A DNA stretch of 64,000 nt from Stutzerimonas azotifigens DSM 17556 (GCF_000425625.1 NZ_KE384407.1:296188-360187), one strand, 5' to 3'; shown: positions 28,199 to 38,178, counted from the first letter of the stretch. Notes: generated from the sequence alone by a model not told the origin. Translations and numbers: made by a program.

Positions 28199-29203
28199 CT
28201 AGAAAGTGTCGGGTAACAGCCGCGCCAGTTCGGCATCGAGCCAGGCGACGAAGGTCGTCGTGGGCCTGGCTTCGACTCTCAGGTAGGTCCAGCCGGACGC
28301 GGCAAACGCCCGACATTTGACCGCATCCTTTTCAGTCATCACCAGCGGCAGTTCCGGACTGAACGTCAGCTGATCCAGGCGATAGGCCGCGTGATCGGCG
28401 AACGGATGTGGAACGGGGCGCCAGTGTAGCGCCTCCAGGGTGGCGAAGAAACGCTGCGGATGGCCGATGCCGGCGACCGCGTGCAATGCCTGGCCGGGCG
28501 GAAAATAATCGAGCGGCAGCACCTTCCCGCTGCTCACCTCGACGAGCGAGACCGGCTGCAGGGCAAAGCCGTAGCCGTCGGGAACATCCTCAGTCGCGCC
28601 GTTGAACAGCACGGCGTCGACGCTGGCGAGCCGCTCGGGCGGCTCGCGCAATGGCCCGCGCGGTAGACAATGGCGATTGCCGAGGCCGCGCGCCGCATCG
28701 ATCAGGACGATCTCCAGGTCCCGGTCGAGGCGGTAATGCTGCAAGCCGTCGTCGGAGAGGATGAGGTCGACATCGGCGCCTTCCAGCAGTGCCCGCACCG
28801 CCCGCGCGCGATCGGGATCGATGACCACCGGCACGCCGCTGCGGCGCGCGATCAGCAGCGGCTCGTCCCCGGCCACCCGCGCCTCCTGCTCCGCCTGCAC
28901 CCGCCACGGCCACTGCGGCGGCTGGGCGCCGTAGCCGCGGCTGACGACACCGACCCGCAGCCCACGGGCACGGCAATGCTCGATCAGCCAGAGAATCATC
29001 GGCGTCTTGCCGGTACCGCCCACGGTGACATTGCCGATCACGATCACCGGCACCGGCGCGCGGTAGGCGCTTTCCCGGTGCGCGAGAAAACGCCGGCGCC
29101 GGCGCCCGCTCACCGCACGGAACGCCCACTCCAGCGGCGCCAGCAAGGCAAGTGCGGGATGACCTTGGTACCAGGCCCGCTGCAACCGTTCGCCGAACCC
29201 CAT
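28199..29203 (-). CDS. lpxK: LpxK, tetraacyldisaccharide 4'-kinase
   Basis: LpxK phosphorylates the 4' position of the lipid A disaccharide at the inner membrane, directly after LpxB. The 334-residue protein has an N-terminal amphipathic/hydrophobic part and the Walker A motif [12 protein letters not shown] at about 57-68. [13 protein letters not shown] lies near the middle and [11 protein letters not shown] near the C-terminus. Its ATG shares one base with the exbD stop codon. Confidence 0.94.
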   Translation of the reverse strand: MGFGERLQRAWYQGHPALALLAPLEWAFRAVSGRRRRRFLAHRESAYRAPVPVIVIGNVTVGGTGKTPMILWLIEHCRARGLRVGVVSRGYGAQPPQWPWRVQAEQEARVAGDEPLLIARRSGVPVVIDPDRARAVRALLEGADVDLILSDDGLQHYRLDRDLEIVLIDAARGLGNRHCLPRGPLREPPERLASVDAVLFNGATEDVPDGYGFALQPVSLVEVSSGKVLPLDYFPPGQALHAVAGIGHPQRFFATLEALHWRPVPHPFADHAAYRLDQLTFSPELPLVMTEKDAVKCRAFAASGWTYLRVEARPTTTFVAWLDAELARLLPDTF

Positions 29204-29631
29204 CAGGGCGTCGCCTGCGCCTCGACCGTGGTGATGCGCAGGTGCGAGAAGCCGAGCTTGCCGGCCGCGTCCATGGCGGTGATCACCGCCTGGTGCGGCG
29301 TCTTGGCATCGGCGCTGATCATCAACGGCAGGCTGTAGTCGCCCTGCGACTCCTTGTTCAGCGCTGCGGTCAGCGTCTGCAGATCGCTCTTGACCAGGGC
29401 CTTGCCATTCAGCGCGTATTGGCCGGTGGCGTCGATCACCACCTCGAGCTGCTTGAGCTCGGTTTCCTGCGGCGGCGTGCCGCTGGCCGCTTCCGGAAGA
29501 TCCACCTTCAGCTGCGTTTCACGGGTGAAGGTGGTGGTCACGACGAAGAACAGCAGCAGGATGAACACCACGTCGATCAGCGGCGCCAGACCGATCTCGA
29601 CGTTCTCCCGGGGCTTGCGTCGAAACTTCAC
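29203..29631 (-). CDS. exbD: ExbD/TolR-family energy-transducing protein
   Basis: ExbD-type proteins work with ExbB as a proton-driven motor that energises outer-membrane or periplasmic processes. The 142-residue protein has a short cytoplasmic start, one membrane helix at about 18-36 with the key aspartate D20 ([15 protein letters not shown]), and a periplasmic domain. No tonB or tolA lies next to it. The pair is closely linked to lpxK and comA, as in P. aeruginosa and P. stutzeri. It overlaps exbB by four bases. Confidence 0.9.
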   Translation of the reverse strand: MKFRRKPRENVEIGLAPLIDVVFILLLFFVVTTTFTRETQLKVDLPEAASGTPPQETELKQLEVVIDATGQYALNGKALVKSDLQTLTAALNKESQGDYSLPLMISADAKTPHQAVITAMDAAGKLGFSHLRITTVEAQATP

Positions 29632-30260
29632 GCCCGGCCCTCGCCCAGGTCGACTTCACGATCGCCCTGCACGACCTCCACCAGCTTGATCGCCTCCTGC
29701 TCCATGCCGACCACCAGCTCGTCGACCCGGCGCTGCAGATAGCGATGGAAGAACAGTGCCGGAATGGCGACGAACAGGCCGGCGGCCGTGGTGATCAGGG
29801 CCTTGGAAATCCCCCCGGCCAGCTGCGGTGCATTGGCCATGCCCGAACCCATGAAGGAGCTGAAGATCTCGATCATGCCCAGCACGGTGCCCAGCAGGCC
29901 GAGCAGCGGCGCCATCGCGGCGATGGTGCCCAGGGCATTGAGATAGCGCTCGAGATCGTGCACCACGCGCGTCGCGGCTTCCTCGATGCACTCCTTCATC
30001 ACTTCGCGGCCGTGCTTGGAGTTGGCCAGCCCGGCGGCGAGCACTTCGCCCAGCGGCGAGCTGGCGCGCAGCTCCTTGAGTTTCTGGTTGCTGAGCTTCT
30101 TCTCCTTGATCCACTTCCAGACCTGGCCCAGCAGGTGCGGTGGCGTGACCCGGCTCGGCCGGAGCGTCCACAGGCGCTCGGCGATGATGCCGGCCGCGGC
30201 GATCGAGCACAGGATGATCGGCAGCATGATCCAACCGCCTGCTTTAACCAGCTCCCACAC
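29628..30260 (-). CDS. exbB: ExbB/TolQ/MotA-family proton channel protein
   Basis: This 210-residue inner-membrane protein has three hydrophobic segments: GGWIMLPIILCSIAAAGII at about 8-26, and two more around 110-135 and 150-175 (GLLGTVLGMIEIF; GLFVAIPALFFH), the ExbB/TolQ layout. With ExbD it should form the proton-conducting motor. I recall that the exbB next to comA in P. stutzeri was reported to be needed for natural transformation. It starts the exbB-exbD-lpxK-trm112-kdsB-ptp-murB operon, 68 bases from the comA stop. Confidence 0.9.
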   Translation of the reverse strand: MWELVKAGGWIMLPIILCSIAAAGIIAERLWTLRPSRVTPPHLLGQVWKWIKEKKLSNQKLKELRASSPLGEVLAAGLANSKHGREVMKECIEEAATRVVHDLERYLNALGTIAAMAPLLGLLGTVLGMIEIFSSFMGSGMANAPQLAGGISKALITTAAGLFVAIPALFFHRYLQRRVDELVVGMEQEAIKLVEVVQGDREVDLGEGRA

Positions 30261-30328
30261 GAGAATACCCCCCTGAAAAATGGCGCCACTCTAGCATAGG
30301 GCCCTGGGGTCGCCGACGGCCGCCGTTC

Positions 30329-32563
30329 TCATTTTTCCCGCCAGAACCGTCGTTCGTCGCGCTGGCGTCGCAGCGGCTTGCGCTCGCCCAGAAACAGCTG
30401 CAACGCACCGTCGAGCGCGGTGTCGTGAACCCTCACGCCGGCGCTGCGCAGGCGCTCGACCACCAGCGGATGGGGATGGCCGAAGGCGTTGTGCATCCCA
30501 CGGGAAACCAGGGCATCGCGAGGGCCAACGGCGTCCAGGAAGCGCGCCGAAGTGGAACTGCGGCTGCCATGATGCGGGACCAGCAGCCAGTCCGCCGCGA
30601 TCGGCCAGCCTTCCTCGACCAGCGCGCCCTCGGTCGCCGCATCGATATCCCCGGTCAGCAGCAGCCGTTCGCCGGCCGCCTCGACCATCAGCACGCAGGA
30701 GGCGGCGTTTCCGGTGGCCGCCCGCTCCAGCTTCCACAGCCGGAAATGCACGCCATCCCAGCTCCACTGCTCGCCCCGACGGCAGTCTTCGGCGGCGAGT
30801 GCGGCGGGCAGACGAGCGGGCTCGCCACTGACCGTGCGCAGCACCGGCAGCGCGTCGGCGACCGCCCTGGCACCGCCGGCATGGTCGCTGTCGGCATGGC
30901 TCAGCAACATGACATCCAGCCGGGAAACGCCGAGCCCGCGCAGCACCGGCACCACCACGCGCTCGCCCAGGTCGAAATCCCCGTAGCGCGGCGCAGCGTC
31001 GTAGAGCAGCGCATGACCTTGCGTCTGCACCAGCACCGAAAGCCCCTGCCCCACGTCGAGCACCCAAACCCGCGCCTGGCCCTCGTCCGGCAGCTCCACG
31101 CCCGGGAAGAGAAAAGGTAGCGCCAGCACCGCGCCGAACGCCCGTCCGGGCAGGCCGGCCGGCAACAGCAGCAGGAACACGCCAAGCGCCAGCAGACCCC
31201 AGGCGACCGGGCCGAGGGTTGGCGGCAGCCAGGCCGGCTGCCACTGGGCGACCAGCGCGAGCAGGTCGAACAGCACCGACAACAGCAAGCCCGCGCCCCA
31301 GAGCAGCCCCGCGCCAAGCAGCGGAACTGGCAGCAGCAGCGCGCCGAGCAACGCCGCCGGAACCACCAGCAGGCTGACCCAGGGCACCGCCACCAGGTTG
31401 GCCAGCGGGCCGCTGAGGCTGACCGGCAGCCCCAGGGCCAGCATCAGGGGCAGCAACCCGAGCGCCGCCGCCCACTGCGCCCGGCCGAGCGCCTGCCACC
31501 ATCGCCACGCGCCCAGGCGCCCGCTGAACACCAGGGCGAGCAACGCCACGGCGCCGAACGACAGCCAGAAGCCGGGCTGCAGCGACGCCAGCGGGTCGAG
31601 CAGCAGCACGCCGTTCAGCGCCACCAGCAGCGGCAGCCACACACCCAGGTGGCGAAAACGCAGCCGCCAGAGCAGGACCACCGCCACCATCAGGCAGGCC
31701 CTGCGCACCGGCACCTCGAAACCGGCCAGCCAGCCGTACGCCAGGGCGCCACTCAAGGCCAGCGCACAGGCCGAGGGCAGCCAGGGCAAGCGTCGCGGCC
31801 ACAGCCCCCCGCGCGCGAGCACCGCCACCAGGCCATAGAGAAGCCCCGCCAGCATCCCCACGTGCTGGCCGGAGATCACCATCAGATGCACCGTCCCGGT
31901 GGCCTGCAGCGCCCGCCAGTCGGCGCTGGAGAGCCCGGAGGCATCGCCCACCACCAGCGCGGCGAGCGCCCCTTGCCGGCCTGCCGCCTCGACGCCGAGC
32001 AGGCGCGTCCGCAGGCCGTCGCGCCAGCCGCCCGCCCCTTTCGCCGCCTCCAGGCGCTCGCCGGCCTTGACCGTGCCGGTGGCGCCGAAGCCGCCTGCCA
32101 GCAGCCAGGCTTCGTAATCGAACCCCTGCGGATTGACCAGCCCATGCGGACGCTTCAGCCGTGCGGCAACCCGCCAGCGTTCGCCCGCCCGCATATCCGG
32201 CCCGCCGTACCAGGCCAGTCGCAGACGATCCGGGAGTCCGTCATGGCGCGATTCGATGGCGGTCATCTCGAAGCGCGTCACGCCTTCGCGGCGATCCGGC
32301 AGGCCGACGACCCGCCCTTCGAGCCAGAAGGTCCGCCCGTCGAGCGCGGGCGCCAGGCGGCCGTCCAACGCCCACTGGGCATTGACGCAGGCCCAGCCGA
32401 AACCGAGCAGCAGCAGGCCGGCGCTGCGATAGCGGCTAGCTGCGCAGGCCAGCCCCAGCACGGCCAGCCCGAGCACCAGCCAGAGCGGCGGAAGCGTGGG
32501 TAGAAAGCGCGGCAGCACCAGGCCGCCGGCCAGCGCGAGCATCCCTGCGCGCATGGAGTGCAT
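30329..32563 (-). CDS. comA: ComA/Rec2-family DNA internalisation protein (ComEC)
   Basis: This is the inner-membrane channel for single-stranded DNA in natural transformation. The 744-residue protein has an N-terminal soluble domain flanked by membrane helices, a competence domain with many helices (about 200-480, including MVISGQHVGMLAGLLYGLV), and a C-terminal metallo-beta-lactamase domain with LLSHADSDHAGG and LLVPHHGSRSS. The ATG at 32563 has an AAGGA element six to ten bases before it, which decides against the longer frame to 32689 and the ATG three codons in. comA/exbB are characterised competence genes in P. stutzeri. Confidence 0.92.
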   Translation of the reverse strand: MHSMRAGMLALAGGLVLPRFLPTLPPLWLVLGLAVLGLACAASRYRSAGLLLLGFGWACVNAQWALDGRLAPALDGRTFWLEGRVVGLPDRREGVTRFEMTAIESRHDGLPDRLRLAWYGGPDMRAGERWRVAARLKRPHGLVNPQGFDYEAWLLAGGFGATGTVKAGERLEAAKGAGGWRDGLRTRLLGVEAAGRQGALAALVVGDASGLSSADWRALQATGTVHLMVISGQHVGMLAGLLYGLVAVLARGGLWPRRLPWLPSACALALSGALAYGWLAGFEVPVRRACLMVAVVLLWRLRFRHLGVWLPLLVALNGVLLLDPLASLQPGFWLSFGAVALLALVFSGRLGAWRWWQALGRAQWAAALGLLPLMLALGLPVSLSGPLANLVAVPWVSLLVVPAALLGALLLPVPLLGAGLLWGAGLLLSVLFDLLALVAQWQPAWLPPTLGPVAWGLLALGVFLLLLPAGLPGRAFGAVLALPFLFPGVELPDEGQARVWVLDVGQGLSVLVQTQGHALLYDAAPRYGDFDLGERVVVPVLRGLGVSRLDVMLLSHADSDHAGGARAVADALPVLRTVSGEPARLPAALAAEDCRRGEQWSWDGVHFRLWKLERAATGNAASCVLMVEAAGERLLLTGDIDAATEGALVEEGWPIAADWLLVPHHGSRSSTSARFLDAVGPRDALVSRGMHNAFGHPHPLVVERLRSAGVRVHDTALDGALQLFLGERKPLRRQRDERRFWREK

Positions 32564-32735
32564 GGCGAAGTCCTTTTCTTTTCGTTGCCCGACACGGCGC
32601 ATCGGGCGCCTCGCGGCAAGCGAGAGAGGACACCATCCCGGCGCCCTCCGGCTGTAGAAGCCTGTCACAAAGCCGCCACATCGCCCCATGGATTCGAGGC
32701 ATAATCGCCGGGCATCTGCCCGTCAGAGATCTTTC

Positions 32736-33275
32736 ATGCCGCGTCGTTTCATCAAACGCTACATGCCGCATCCCGACCGCATCAAGCACAACAAGTCGCT
32801 GCGGTTCCTCGGCACCCTGATCCATGATCCGAACCTGTGGCACCTCAATCGACATTCGGTCGCGAGGGCCATGGCGGTCGGGCTGTTCTGGGCGATGATT
32901 CCGATGCCCCTGCAAATGCTCGCCGCAGCCGCCTGCGCCATTCCGGCCCGGGCCAACCTGCCGATCGCGGTCGGGCTGGTCTGGCTGACCAATCCGCTGA
33001 CGATGCCGCCGGTGTTCTACTGCAACTACAAGGTAGGGACCTGGCTGATGGGCTCGCCGGCATTCGACATGCCGGCCGAGCTCAGCCTGGCCTGGATCCG
33101 CTGGCTGCTGCAGACCCACTGGCAGCCGCTGTACCTGGGCTCACTGGTGCTGGGCATCGTCCTGGCGGTGCTCGGCTACAGCCTGACGCAACTGTACTGG
33201 CGTATCTGGGTACGGCGCAGCTGGCGCAAGCGCCAGCAGACCCGCAGCGAGCGCCGCAACAGCGATCACTCGTAA
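32736..33275 (+). CDS. DUF2062-family membrane protein
   Basis: The 179-residue protein starts MPRRFIKRYMPHPDRI and has the DUF2062 pattern: a conserved polar N-terminus (HNKSLRFLGTLIHDPNLWHLNR), then hydrophobic stretches at about 55-75, 85-105 and 145-165 including VGLVWLTNPLTMPPVFY. The molecular function of the family is unknown; it is a conserved neighbour of comA in pseudomonads. It is the only plus-strand gene among long minus-strand operons, diverges from comA, and overlaps the end of the lolE-like gene by 10 bases tail to tail. Confidence 0.88.
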   Translation: MPRRFIKRYMPHPDRIKHNKSLRFLGTLIHDPNLWHLNRHSVARAMAVGLFWAMIPMPLQMLAAAACAIPARANLPIAVGLVWLTNPLTMPPVFYCNYKVGTWLMGSPAFDMPAELSLAWIRWLLQTHWQPLYLGSLVLGIVLAVLGYSLTQLYWRIWVRRSWRKRQQTRSERRNSDHS

Positions 33276-34510
33276 CGCAGGGCCTCGGCGGGCGAGGTCT
33301 GGGCGGCGCGCCAGGAGGGATAGAGCGTGGCGAGGAAGCTCATCAGCAAGGCCGCCACGCTCACCAGCAGCACGTCGCCGACTTCCAGGTGCGACGGCAG
33401 CGAACTGATGAAATAGACGTCCGAGCTGAACACGTGCTGGCCCGAGACGCGCTCGAGCCAGGCCACCAGCTCACTGACGTTCAGCGCCGCGAGCACGCCG
33501 AGCACCACGCCCGCCAGGGTGCCGGTGAAACCGATGATGCTGCCCTGCACCACGAAGATCGCCATGATCTCGCGCGGCGTGGCCCCGAGGGTGCGCAGGA
33601 TGGCGATATCGGCGCGCTTGTCGGCGACCACCATGATCAGCGTGGCGATGATGTTGAACGCCGCCACCGCGATGATCAGCATCAGGAGCAGGCCGATCAT
33701 GGTCTTCTCCATCTTCATCGCGGCGAACAGGCTGCCCTGGGTCTGCGTCCAGTCGAGCGCGCGGTAATCCTCGCCGAGCGTCGCCGCCACCTGCGCGGCA
33801 ACCGCGGGGGCGCGGTACAGATCCGCCAGCTTCAGGCGCACGCCCTGCACCTGGCCCGGTTCCCAGCGCAGCAGCCGCGCCGCGTCGTCGCGGTGGATCA
33901 TCGCCAGGCTGCCGTCCAGATCGGCGCCGACCTTGAACACGCCGACCACCGTCAGCCGTTGCAGGCGCGGCGTCACCCCGCCCGGCGCGGCGCTCGCCTC
34001 GGGCACGATCAGCGTCAGCTTGTCGCCGACCGAAACGCCGAAGCGTCGGGCGGTCATCGTCCCGAGCACGATGCCGAACTCGCCCGATTTCAATGCCGAG
34101 AGCTGCCCGGCGAGCATGTGCGACCCAGCGATCGAGACCTGGTCTTCGACGGCGGGATCGATGCCGTGCACCTGGATCGGCTGCATGGTGCCGCGGAACG
34201 ACAGCATGCCCTCGAGCTGCGTCAGCGGCGCCACCGCCAGCACCTGCGGATCACGCTCGGCCTGTTGCGCGACGGCCTGCCAGTCGCCCAGCGGCTCGGC
34301 GCCGACGATCAGCGCATGCGGAACCATGCCGAGAATCCGGGCGCTCATCTCGCGCTGGAAGCCGTTCATCACCGAGAGCACGACGATCATCGCCAGCACC
34401 CCGAGGGCCAGGCCGATCATCGAACTGAGGGAGATGAACGAAATGTAGTGGTTGCGCCGCTTGGCCCGGGTATAGCGGCTGCCGACGTACAGGCTGAAGG
34501 GACGGAACAT
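33266..34510 (-). CDS. lolE: LolE-type lipoprotein-releasing permease subunit
   Basis: It is a transmembrane subunit of the LolCDE transporter, which extracts mature lipoproteins from the inner membrane and hands them to LolA. The 414-residue protein has an N-terminal membrane helix ([20 protein letters not shown] near 30-49), a periplasmic MacB-like domain, and three C-terminal FtsX-type helices from about 270. It is a paralogue of the gene two places upstream. The name LolE rather than LolC rests on its third position in the operon. Its ATG shares one base with the lolD stop. Confidence 0.88.
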   Translation of the reverse strand: MFRPFSLYVGSRYTRAKRRNHYISFISLSSMIGLALGVLAMIVVLSVMNGFQREMSARILGMVPHALIVGAEPLGDWQAVAQQAERDPQVLAVAPLTQLEGMLSFRGTMQPIQVHGIDPAVEDQVSIAGSHMLAGQLSALKSGEFGIVLGTMTARRFGVSVGDKLTLIVPEASAAPGGVTPRLQRLTVVGVFKVGADLDGSLAMIHRDDAARLLRWEPGQVQGVRLKLADLYRAPAVAAQVAATLGEDYRALDWTQTQGSLFAAMKMEKTMIGLLLMLIIAVAAFNIIATLIMVVADKRADIAILRTLGATPREIMAIFVVQGSIIGFTGTLAGVVLGVLAALNVSELVAWLERVSGQHVFSSDVYFISSLPSHLEVGDVLLVSVAALLMSFLATLYPSWRAAQTSPAEALRYE

Positions 34511-35202
34511 CAGGCAGCCACCAGTCGACCGTCTTCCAGGCGCAGGGTGTGGTCCATCTGCGCGGCCAGCTGCGGGTCGTGCGTCACCACCAGGAAGGCC
34601 GTGCGCAGCGAGGTGCTCAGCTCCAGCATGAGTTCCTGGATGCCCTGCGCGGTGTGGTGATCGAGGTTGCCGGTCGGCTCGTCCAGCAGCACCAGCGCCG
34701 GCCGGTTGGCCAGCGCCCGGGCGATCGCCACGCGCTGGCGTTCGCCGCCCGACAGCTCGGCCGGCTTGTGCACCAGCCGATGGCCGAGACCGACCCGCTC
34801 CAGCAGTTCGGTGGCGCGACGGCGCGCCTCGGGGATCGGCGTACGGCCGATCAGCAGCGGCATGCAGACGTTCTCCAGCGCAGTGAACTCGGGCAGCAGA
34901 TGATGGAACTGGTAGACGAAGCCGAGCGCCCGGTTGCGCAGCAATCCGCGCGCCTTCTCGTCGAGCGCCGACAGCTCTTCCCCGGCCAGCCAGACACTGC
35001 CCTCGCTCGGCGTGTCGAGGCCGCCGAGCAGGTTCAGCAGCGTGCTCTTGCCCGATCCGGAACTGCCGACCACCGCCACGCGCTGGCCGGGAAACAGCTC
35101 CAGTTCCAGGCCGGACAGCACGTCCACGGAAACCGGGCCCTGCTCATAGCGCTTGCCCAGGTTGCGGCAGCTGAGGACGGGTTGCTCGGTACGATCGTTC
35201 AT
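34510..35202 (-). CDS. lolD: LolD, lipoprotein-releasing ABC transporter ATPase
   Basis: LolD powers lipoprotein release by LolCE. The 230-residue ATPase has Walker [10 protein letters not shown] at about 44-52, the Q-loop [16 protein letters not shown], the ABC signature LSGGERQR, and Walker [14 protein letters not shown]. Two starts are possible: MNDRTEQP (35202) and MSEPAMNDR (35217), both overlapping or abutting the lolC stop at 35210. I chose 35202, which has a better purine-rich stretch (GAGTGAG) upstream, but 35217 cannot be excluded. Confidence 0.93.
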   Translation of the reverse strand: MNDRTEQPVLSCRNLGKRYEQGPVSVDVLSGLELELFPGQRVAVVGSSGSGKSTLLNLLGGLDTPSEGSVWLAGEELSALDEKARGLLRNRALGFVYQFHHLLPEFTALENVCMPLLIGRTPIPEARRRATELLERVGLGHRLVHKPAELSGGERQRVAIARALANRPALVLLDEPTGNLDHHTAQGIQELMLELSTSLRTAFLVVTHDPQLAAQMDHTLRLEDGRLVAA

Positions 35203-35209
35203 GGCCGGC

Positions 35210-36457
35210 TCACTCATAACGTAAGGCCTCGGCAGGCTGCGTACGGGCGGCCCGCCAGGCCGGATAAAGGGTGGCAAGGAAACTCAGGACCAGCGCCGCG
35301 CCGCACACCAGCAGCACGTCCTCGGCCATCAGCCGGGAGGGCAGGTAATCGATGAAGTAGACGTCGGCGCTGAGGAACTTGTGCCCCAGCAGGCCTTCCA
35401 GGCCGGCGATCCAGGCACTGATGTTCTGCGCCGCGACGATGCCCAGCACGGCCCCGACCAGCGTGCCGACCACGCCGATGACGGTGCCCTGGACCATGAA
35501 GATGCGCATGATCCGCCCCGGGGTGGCACCGAGCGTGCGCAGGATGGCGATGTCGCCGCGCTTGTCGGTCACCACCATCACCAGCGTGGAAATGATGTTG
35601 AAGGCGGCGACCGCGACGATGAGCAGCAGCAGCAGTCCGATGATCGCCTTTTCCATGCGGATCGCCTGGTAGAGGTTGCCGTGGGTGCGGGTCCAGTCGC
35701 GCGAATAGAAGTTGTCGCCCAGCTGCCCGGCCAGCTGCCAGGCCAGCCGTGGCGCCTGGAACAGGTCGTCGAAACGCAGCCGCAGGCCCTGTACCTGGTC
35801 GGGCTGCCAGCGCTGCAGGCGGGCCAGGTCCGCCAGGTTGGTCATGGCCACGAAGCCATCGATTTCGCCCGCCCCGACGTGGAAGATGCCGCTCACGGTG
35901 AAGCGCTTCATGCGCGGGAACATGCCCGCCGGCGTCACCGTGACTTCCGGCGCGATGAAGGTGATCTTGTCGCCGATGCCGACGCCGAGCTTGGCGGCGG
36001 CCCGGTCGCCGATGACGATGTTGAAGTCGCCCGGCGCCAGCGAAGCCATCGAGCCCTCGCGCACGAAATCCTCGATGATCGACACCTGCCGCTCGGCGTC
36101 CGGCTCGATCGCGTTGATCAGCACCTTCTGCACCTGGCCCTCATGGGTCAGCAGGCCCTGCATCTGGATGAAGGGGGCCACCGCCAGCACCTGAGGCTGC
36201 GCCTCGAGACGCCGGGCGAGCGCCGGCCAGTCGTTCACCGGCACCGGGCTCTCGATGGTTGCATGCGGCACCATCCCCAGCACCCGGGTGCGCATCTCGT
36301 GATCGAAGCCGTTCATCACGGACAGCACGACGATCATCACCAGCACGCCGAGCGCCAGGCCGATCATGGAAGTGAAGGAGATAAAGGAAACGAAGAGGCT
36401 GCGGCGCCTGGCGCGGGTATAGCGCGCCCCGATGTACACGGACAGCGGTCTGAACAT
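35210..36457 (-). CDS. lolC: LolC-type lipoprotein-releasing permease subunit
   Basis: It is the first gene of lolCDE and encodes the other permease half of the lipoprotein exporter. The 415-residue protein has the same layout as the downstream paralogue: [19 protein letters not shown] at the start, a membrane helix at about 30-50, a large periplasmic domain, and three C-terminal helices ([20 protein letters not shown] and later segments). It lies head to head with the plus-strand PilZ-like gene, with 97 bases between them. Confidence 0.9.
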   Translation of the reverse strand: MFRPLSVYIGARYTRARRRSLFVSFISFTSMIGLALGVLVMIVVLSVMNGFDHEMRTRVLGMVPHATIESPVPVNDWPALARRLEAQPQVLAVAPFIQMQGLLTHEGQVQKVLINAIEPDAERQVSIIEDFVREGSMASLAPGDFNIVIGDRAAAKLGVGIGDKITFIAPEVTVTPAGMFPRMKRFTVSGIFHVGAGEIDGFVAMTNLADLARLQRWQPDQVQGLRLRFDDLFQAPRLAWQLAGQLGDNFYSRDWTRTHGNLYQAIRMEKAIIGLLLLLIVAVAAFNIISTLVMVVTDKRGDIAILRTLGATPGRIMRIFMVQGTVIGVVGTLVGAVLGIVAAQNISAWIAGLEGLLGHKFLSADVYFIDYLPSRLMAEDVLLVCGAALVLSFLATLYPAWRAARTQPAEALRYE

Positions 36458-36554
36458 AAGGAGACGGGTTCGCTGGCGGGGTCGTTGAATGCGTGCGGCG
36501 GCCGCCGGCTGGAGCCTGTTACACTCGAGCCATCAGGACTGCCATGGTATTGCC

Positions 36555-37127
36555 ATGTCTACTCAGGACATCGAAGAACGGCGGGAATACTACCGTATCG
36601 AGGACCGGATCGCACTGGAAATCACCCGGCTCGAGCCTGCGGAAGAGGCACTGGCCGAGGAGGAAGCGCCGCCGGGCTTCGGCCTGCTGGCCGAGCTGCA
36701 TCATCTGGAATTCGAGGCGCAGCATCTGCTGCGCCAGCTCGGCGAGCGCAACCGCATCCTCGCCAGCTACCTCAAGGTGCAGAACAGGCGCCTGGAGCTG
36801 CTCGGACAGACCCTGGCCTCGCACTTGCTCAAGGACGTCGGCACGCCGCGGCCGGTGATCCTCTCCGAGGGCGGCGTGCGCTTCGCCCACGACGAAGGGC
36901 TGCCGGTGGGCACCGACGTCTCGCTGAGGCTGGTGCTGCTGCCGCAGACCCTCGGCCTGCAGCTGCGCGCGGAGATCGTGCACTGCCAGCCGCGCGAGGA
37001 CGGTGGCTTCGACCTGGGCGCGGAATTCAAGTCGCTCAGTGAGTCACAGCGCCAGATGCTCGCCCGGCATATCCTGCAGCAGCAGGCGCTGCGCCGGCGC
37101 CAGTCCCGAGAAACCCACCAAGGATGA
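36555..37127 (+). CDS. PilZ-domain-like protein
   Basis: The 190-residue cytosolic protein begins MSTQDIEERREYYRIEDRI, giving an RxxxR pattern (R10-R14 and R14-R18) like the first c-di-GMP contact of PilZ domains. The second canonical motif (D/NxSxxG) is not intact; the nearest stretch is FDLGAEF near residue 157. Binding of c-di-GMP is therefore uncertain. A helical linker (about 40-85) separates the two parts, as in YcgR-like proteins. Its TGA overlaps the next ATG by four bases. The same gene and neighbours occur in P. aeruginosa. Confidence 0.8.
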   Translation: MSTQDIEERREYYRIEDRIALEITRLEPAEEALAEEEAPPGFGLLAELHHLEFEAQHLLRQLGERNRILASYLKVQNRRLELLGQTLASHLLKDVGTPRPVILSEGGVRFAHDEGLPVGTDVSLRLVLLPQTLGLQLRAEIVHCQPREDGGFDLGAEFKSLSESQRQMLARHILQQQALRRRQSRETHQG

Positions 37128-37432
37128 TCCAGATGTTTCGCACGCCCCTGCTGCTCCTGAGCCTCGCCCTCTCCTGCACCGCAGCTGCCGACACCCTGCG
37201 CATCCCGGTCGGCAGCCAGGGCGCACCCGCCATCGCCATGCCGCAGAACGGCCAGGCCAGAGCCGAGGTGCTGGAGCGCTTCGGCCTGGCGGACGAGGAG
37301 CACGCGCCCGTGGGCAACCCGCCCATCACCCGCTGGGACTACCGGGAGTTCTCGGTGTACTTCGAGCGCGACCGGGTGATTTCCAGCGTCCGCCATCACC
37401 GTCCCGCCGGGGGCGGCAACGAGACCCGCTGA
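37124..37432 (+). CDS. Small periplasmic protein of unknown function
   Basis: The 102-residue product has a clear signal peptide (MIQMFRTPLLLLSLALSCTA, cleavage probably after the following AA before DTL). No good lipobox is present, since the cysteine is preceded by LS. The mature part is about 80 residues and includes EVLERFGLADEEHAPVGNP and YFERDRVISSVRH, a layout I associate with small pseudomonad proteins of unknown role. It is translationally coupled to the PilZ-like gene and is two bases before the phosphodiesterase gene. Confidence 0.8.
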   Translation: MIQMFRTPLLLLSLALSCTAAADTLRIPVGSQGAPAIAMPQNGQARAEVLERFGLADEEHAPVGNPPITRWDYREFSVYFERDRVISSVRHHRPAGGGNETR

Positions 37433-37434
37433 AC

Positions 37435-38178
37435 ATGACACTGATCTACGGCCACCGCGGAGCCAAGGGCGAGGCGCCCGAGAACACCCTCGCCAGCTTC
37501 CGACGCTGCCTCGAACACGGCGTGCGCCGCTGCGAGCTGGACCTGCACCTGTCCCGCGACGGCGAGCTGGTGGTGATCCACGACCCCACGCTCAAGCGCA
37601 CCACCGGCCGCCGCGGCAAGGTGGCGCAGACCCTGGCCGCCGAGCTGATGGCCTACGACGCCCGCCTGGGTGGCCCCGGCTGGAAGAGCGAGTGCCCGAT
37701 CCCGCGCCTGGCCGATCTTTTCGACGCCTGCGACTTCGAGCACTGGCAGTTGGAGGTCAAGAGCGCATCGCGCCAGCGCGCGGCGCGCACCGTGGTGGCG
37801 ATCCGCGATCTGGCGCAGGCCCGGGGCCTGCTCGAGCGCGTCACCCTCACGTCGAGCTCGCGCGAGGTGCTGAAAGCGGCATGCCAGCACGCCCCCGAGC
37901 TTGCCCGCGGGCTGGTGGCCGAATACGACTGGCTCGATCCCCTGAAGGTCGCGCGCCAGTATGGCTGCAGCCTGCTCGCCATCAAGTGGACCCTGTGCAC
38001 GCGCGAGCGCGTCGCCCGGGCGCAGCGCGACAACCTGCACGTCTCGGTGTGGACGGTCAACGACGCGGCCTTGATGCGCCGGCTCGCCGACATGGGCGTC
38101 GACAGCCTGATCACCGATTTCCCCGGGCTTGCGGTCTCGGTACTGGCGGACAGGCCCCGGCACGCGGCCGGCACCTGA
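37435..38178 (+). CDS. Glycerophosphodiester phosphodiesterase (cytosolic type)
   Basis: GDPD enzymes hydrolyse glycerophosphodiesters to glycerol 3-phosphate and an alcohol. The 247-residue protein shows the TIM-barrel motifs GHRGAKGEAPENTLASF at 6-22 (catalytic H7, R8, and metal-binding E), ELDLHLSRDGELVVIHDP at 37-54 with the second catalytic histidine, and a C-terminal VSVWTVND and DSLITDFPGL. It lacks a signal peptide, so it resembles UgpQ rather than GlpQ. It begins two bases after the small periplasmic gene and ends a three-gene plus-strand unit. Confidence 0.93.
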   Translation: MTLIYGHRGAKGEAPENTLASFRRCLEHGVRRCELDLHLSRDGELVVIHDPTLKRTTGRRGKVAQTLAAELMAYDARLGGPGWKSECPIPRLADLFDACDFEHWQLEVKSASRQRAARTVVAIRDLAQARGLLERVTLTSSSREVLKAACQHAPELARGLVAEYDWLDPLKVARQYGCSLLAIKWTLCTRERVARAQRDNLHVSVWTVNDAALMRRLADMGVDSLITDFPGLAVSVLADRPRHAAGT

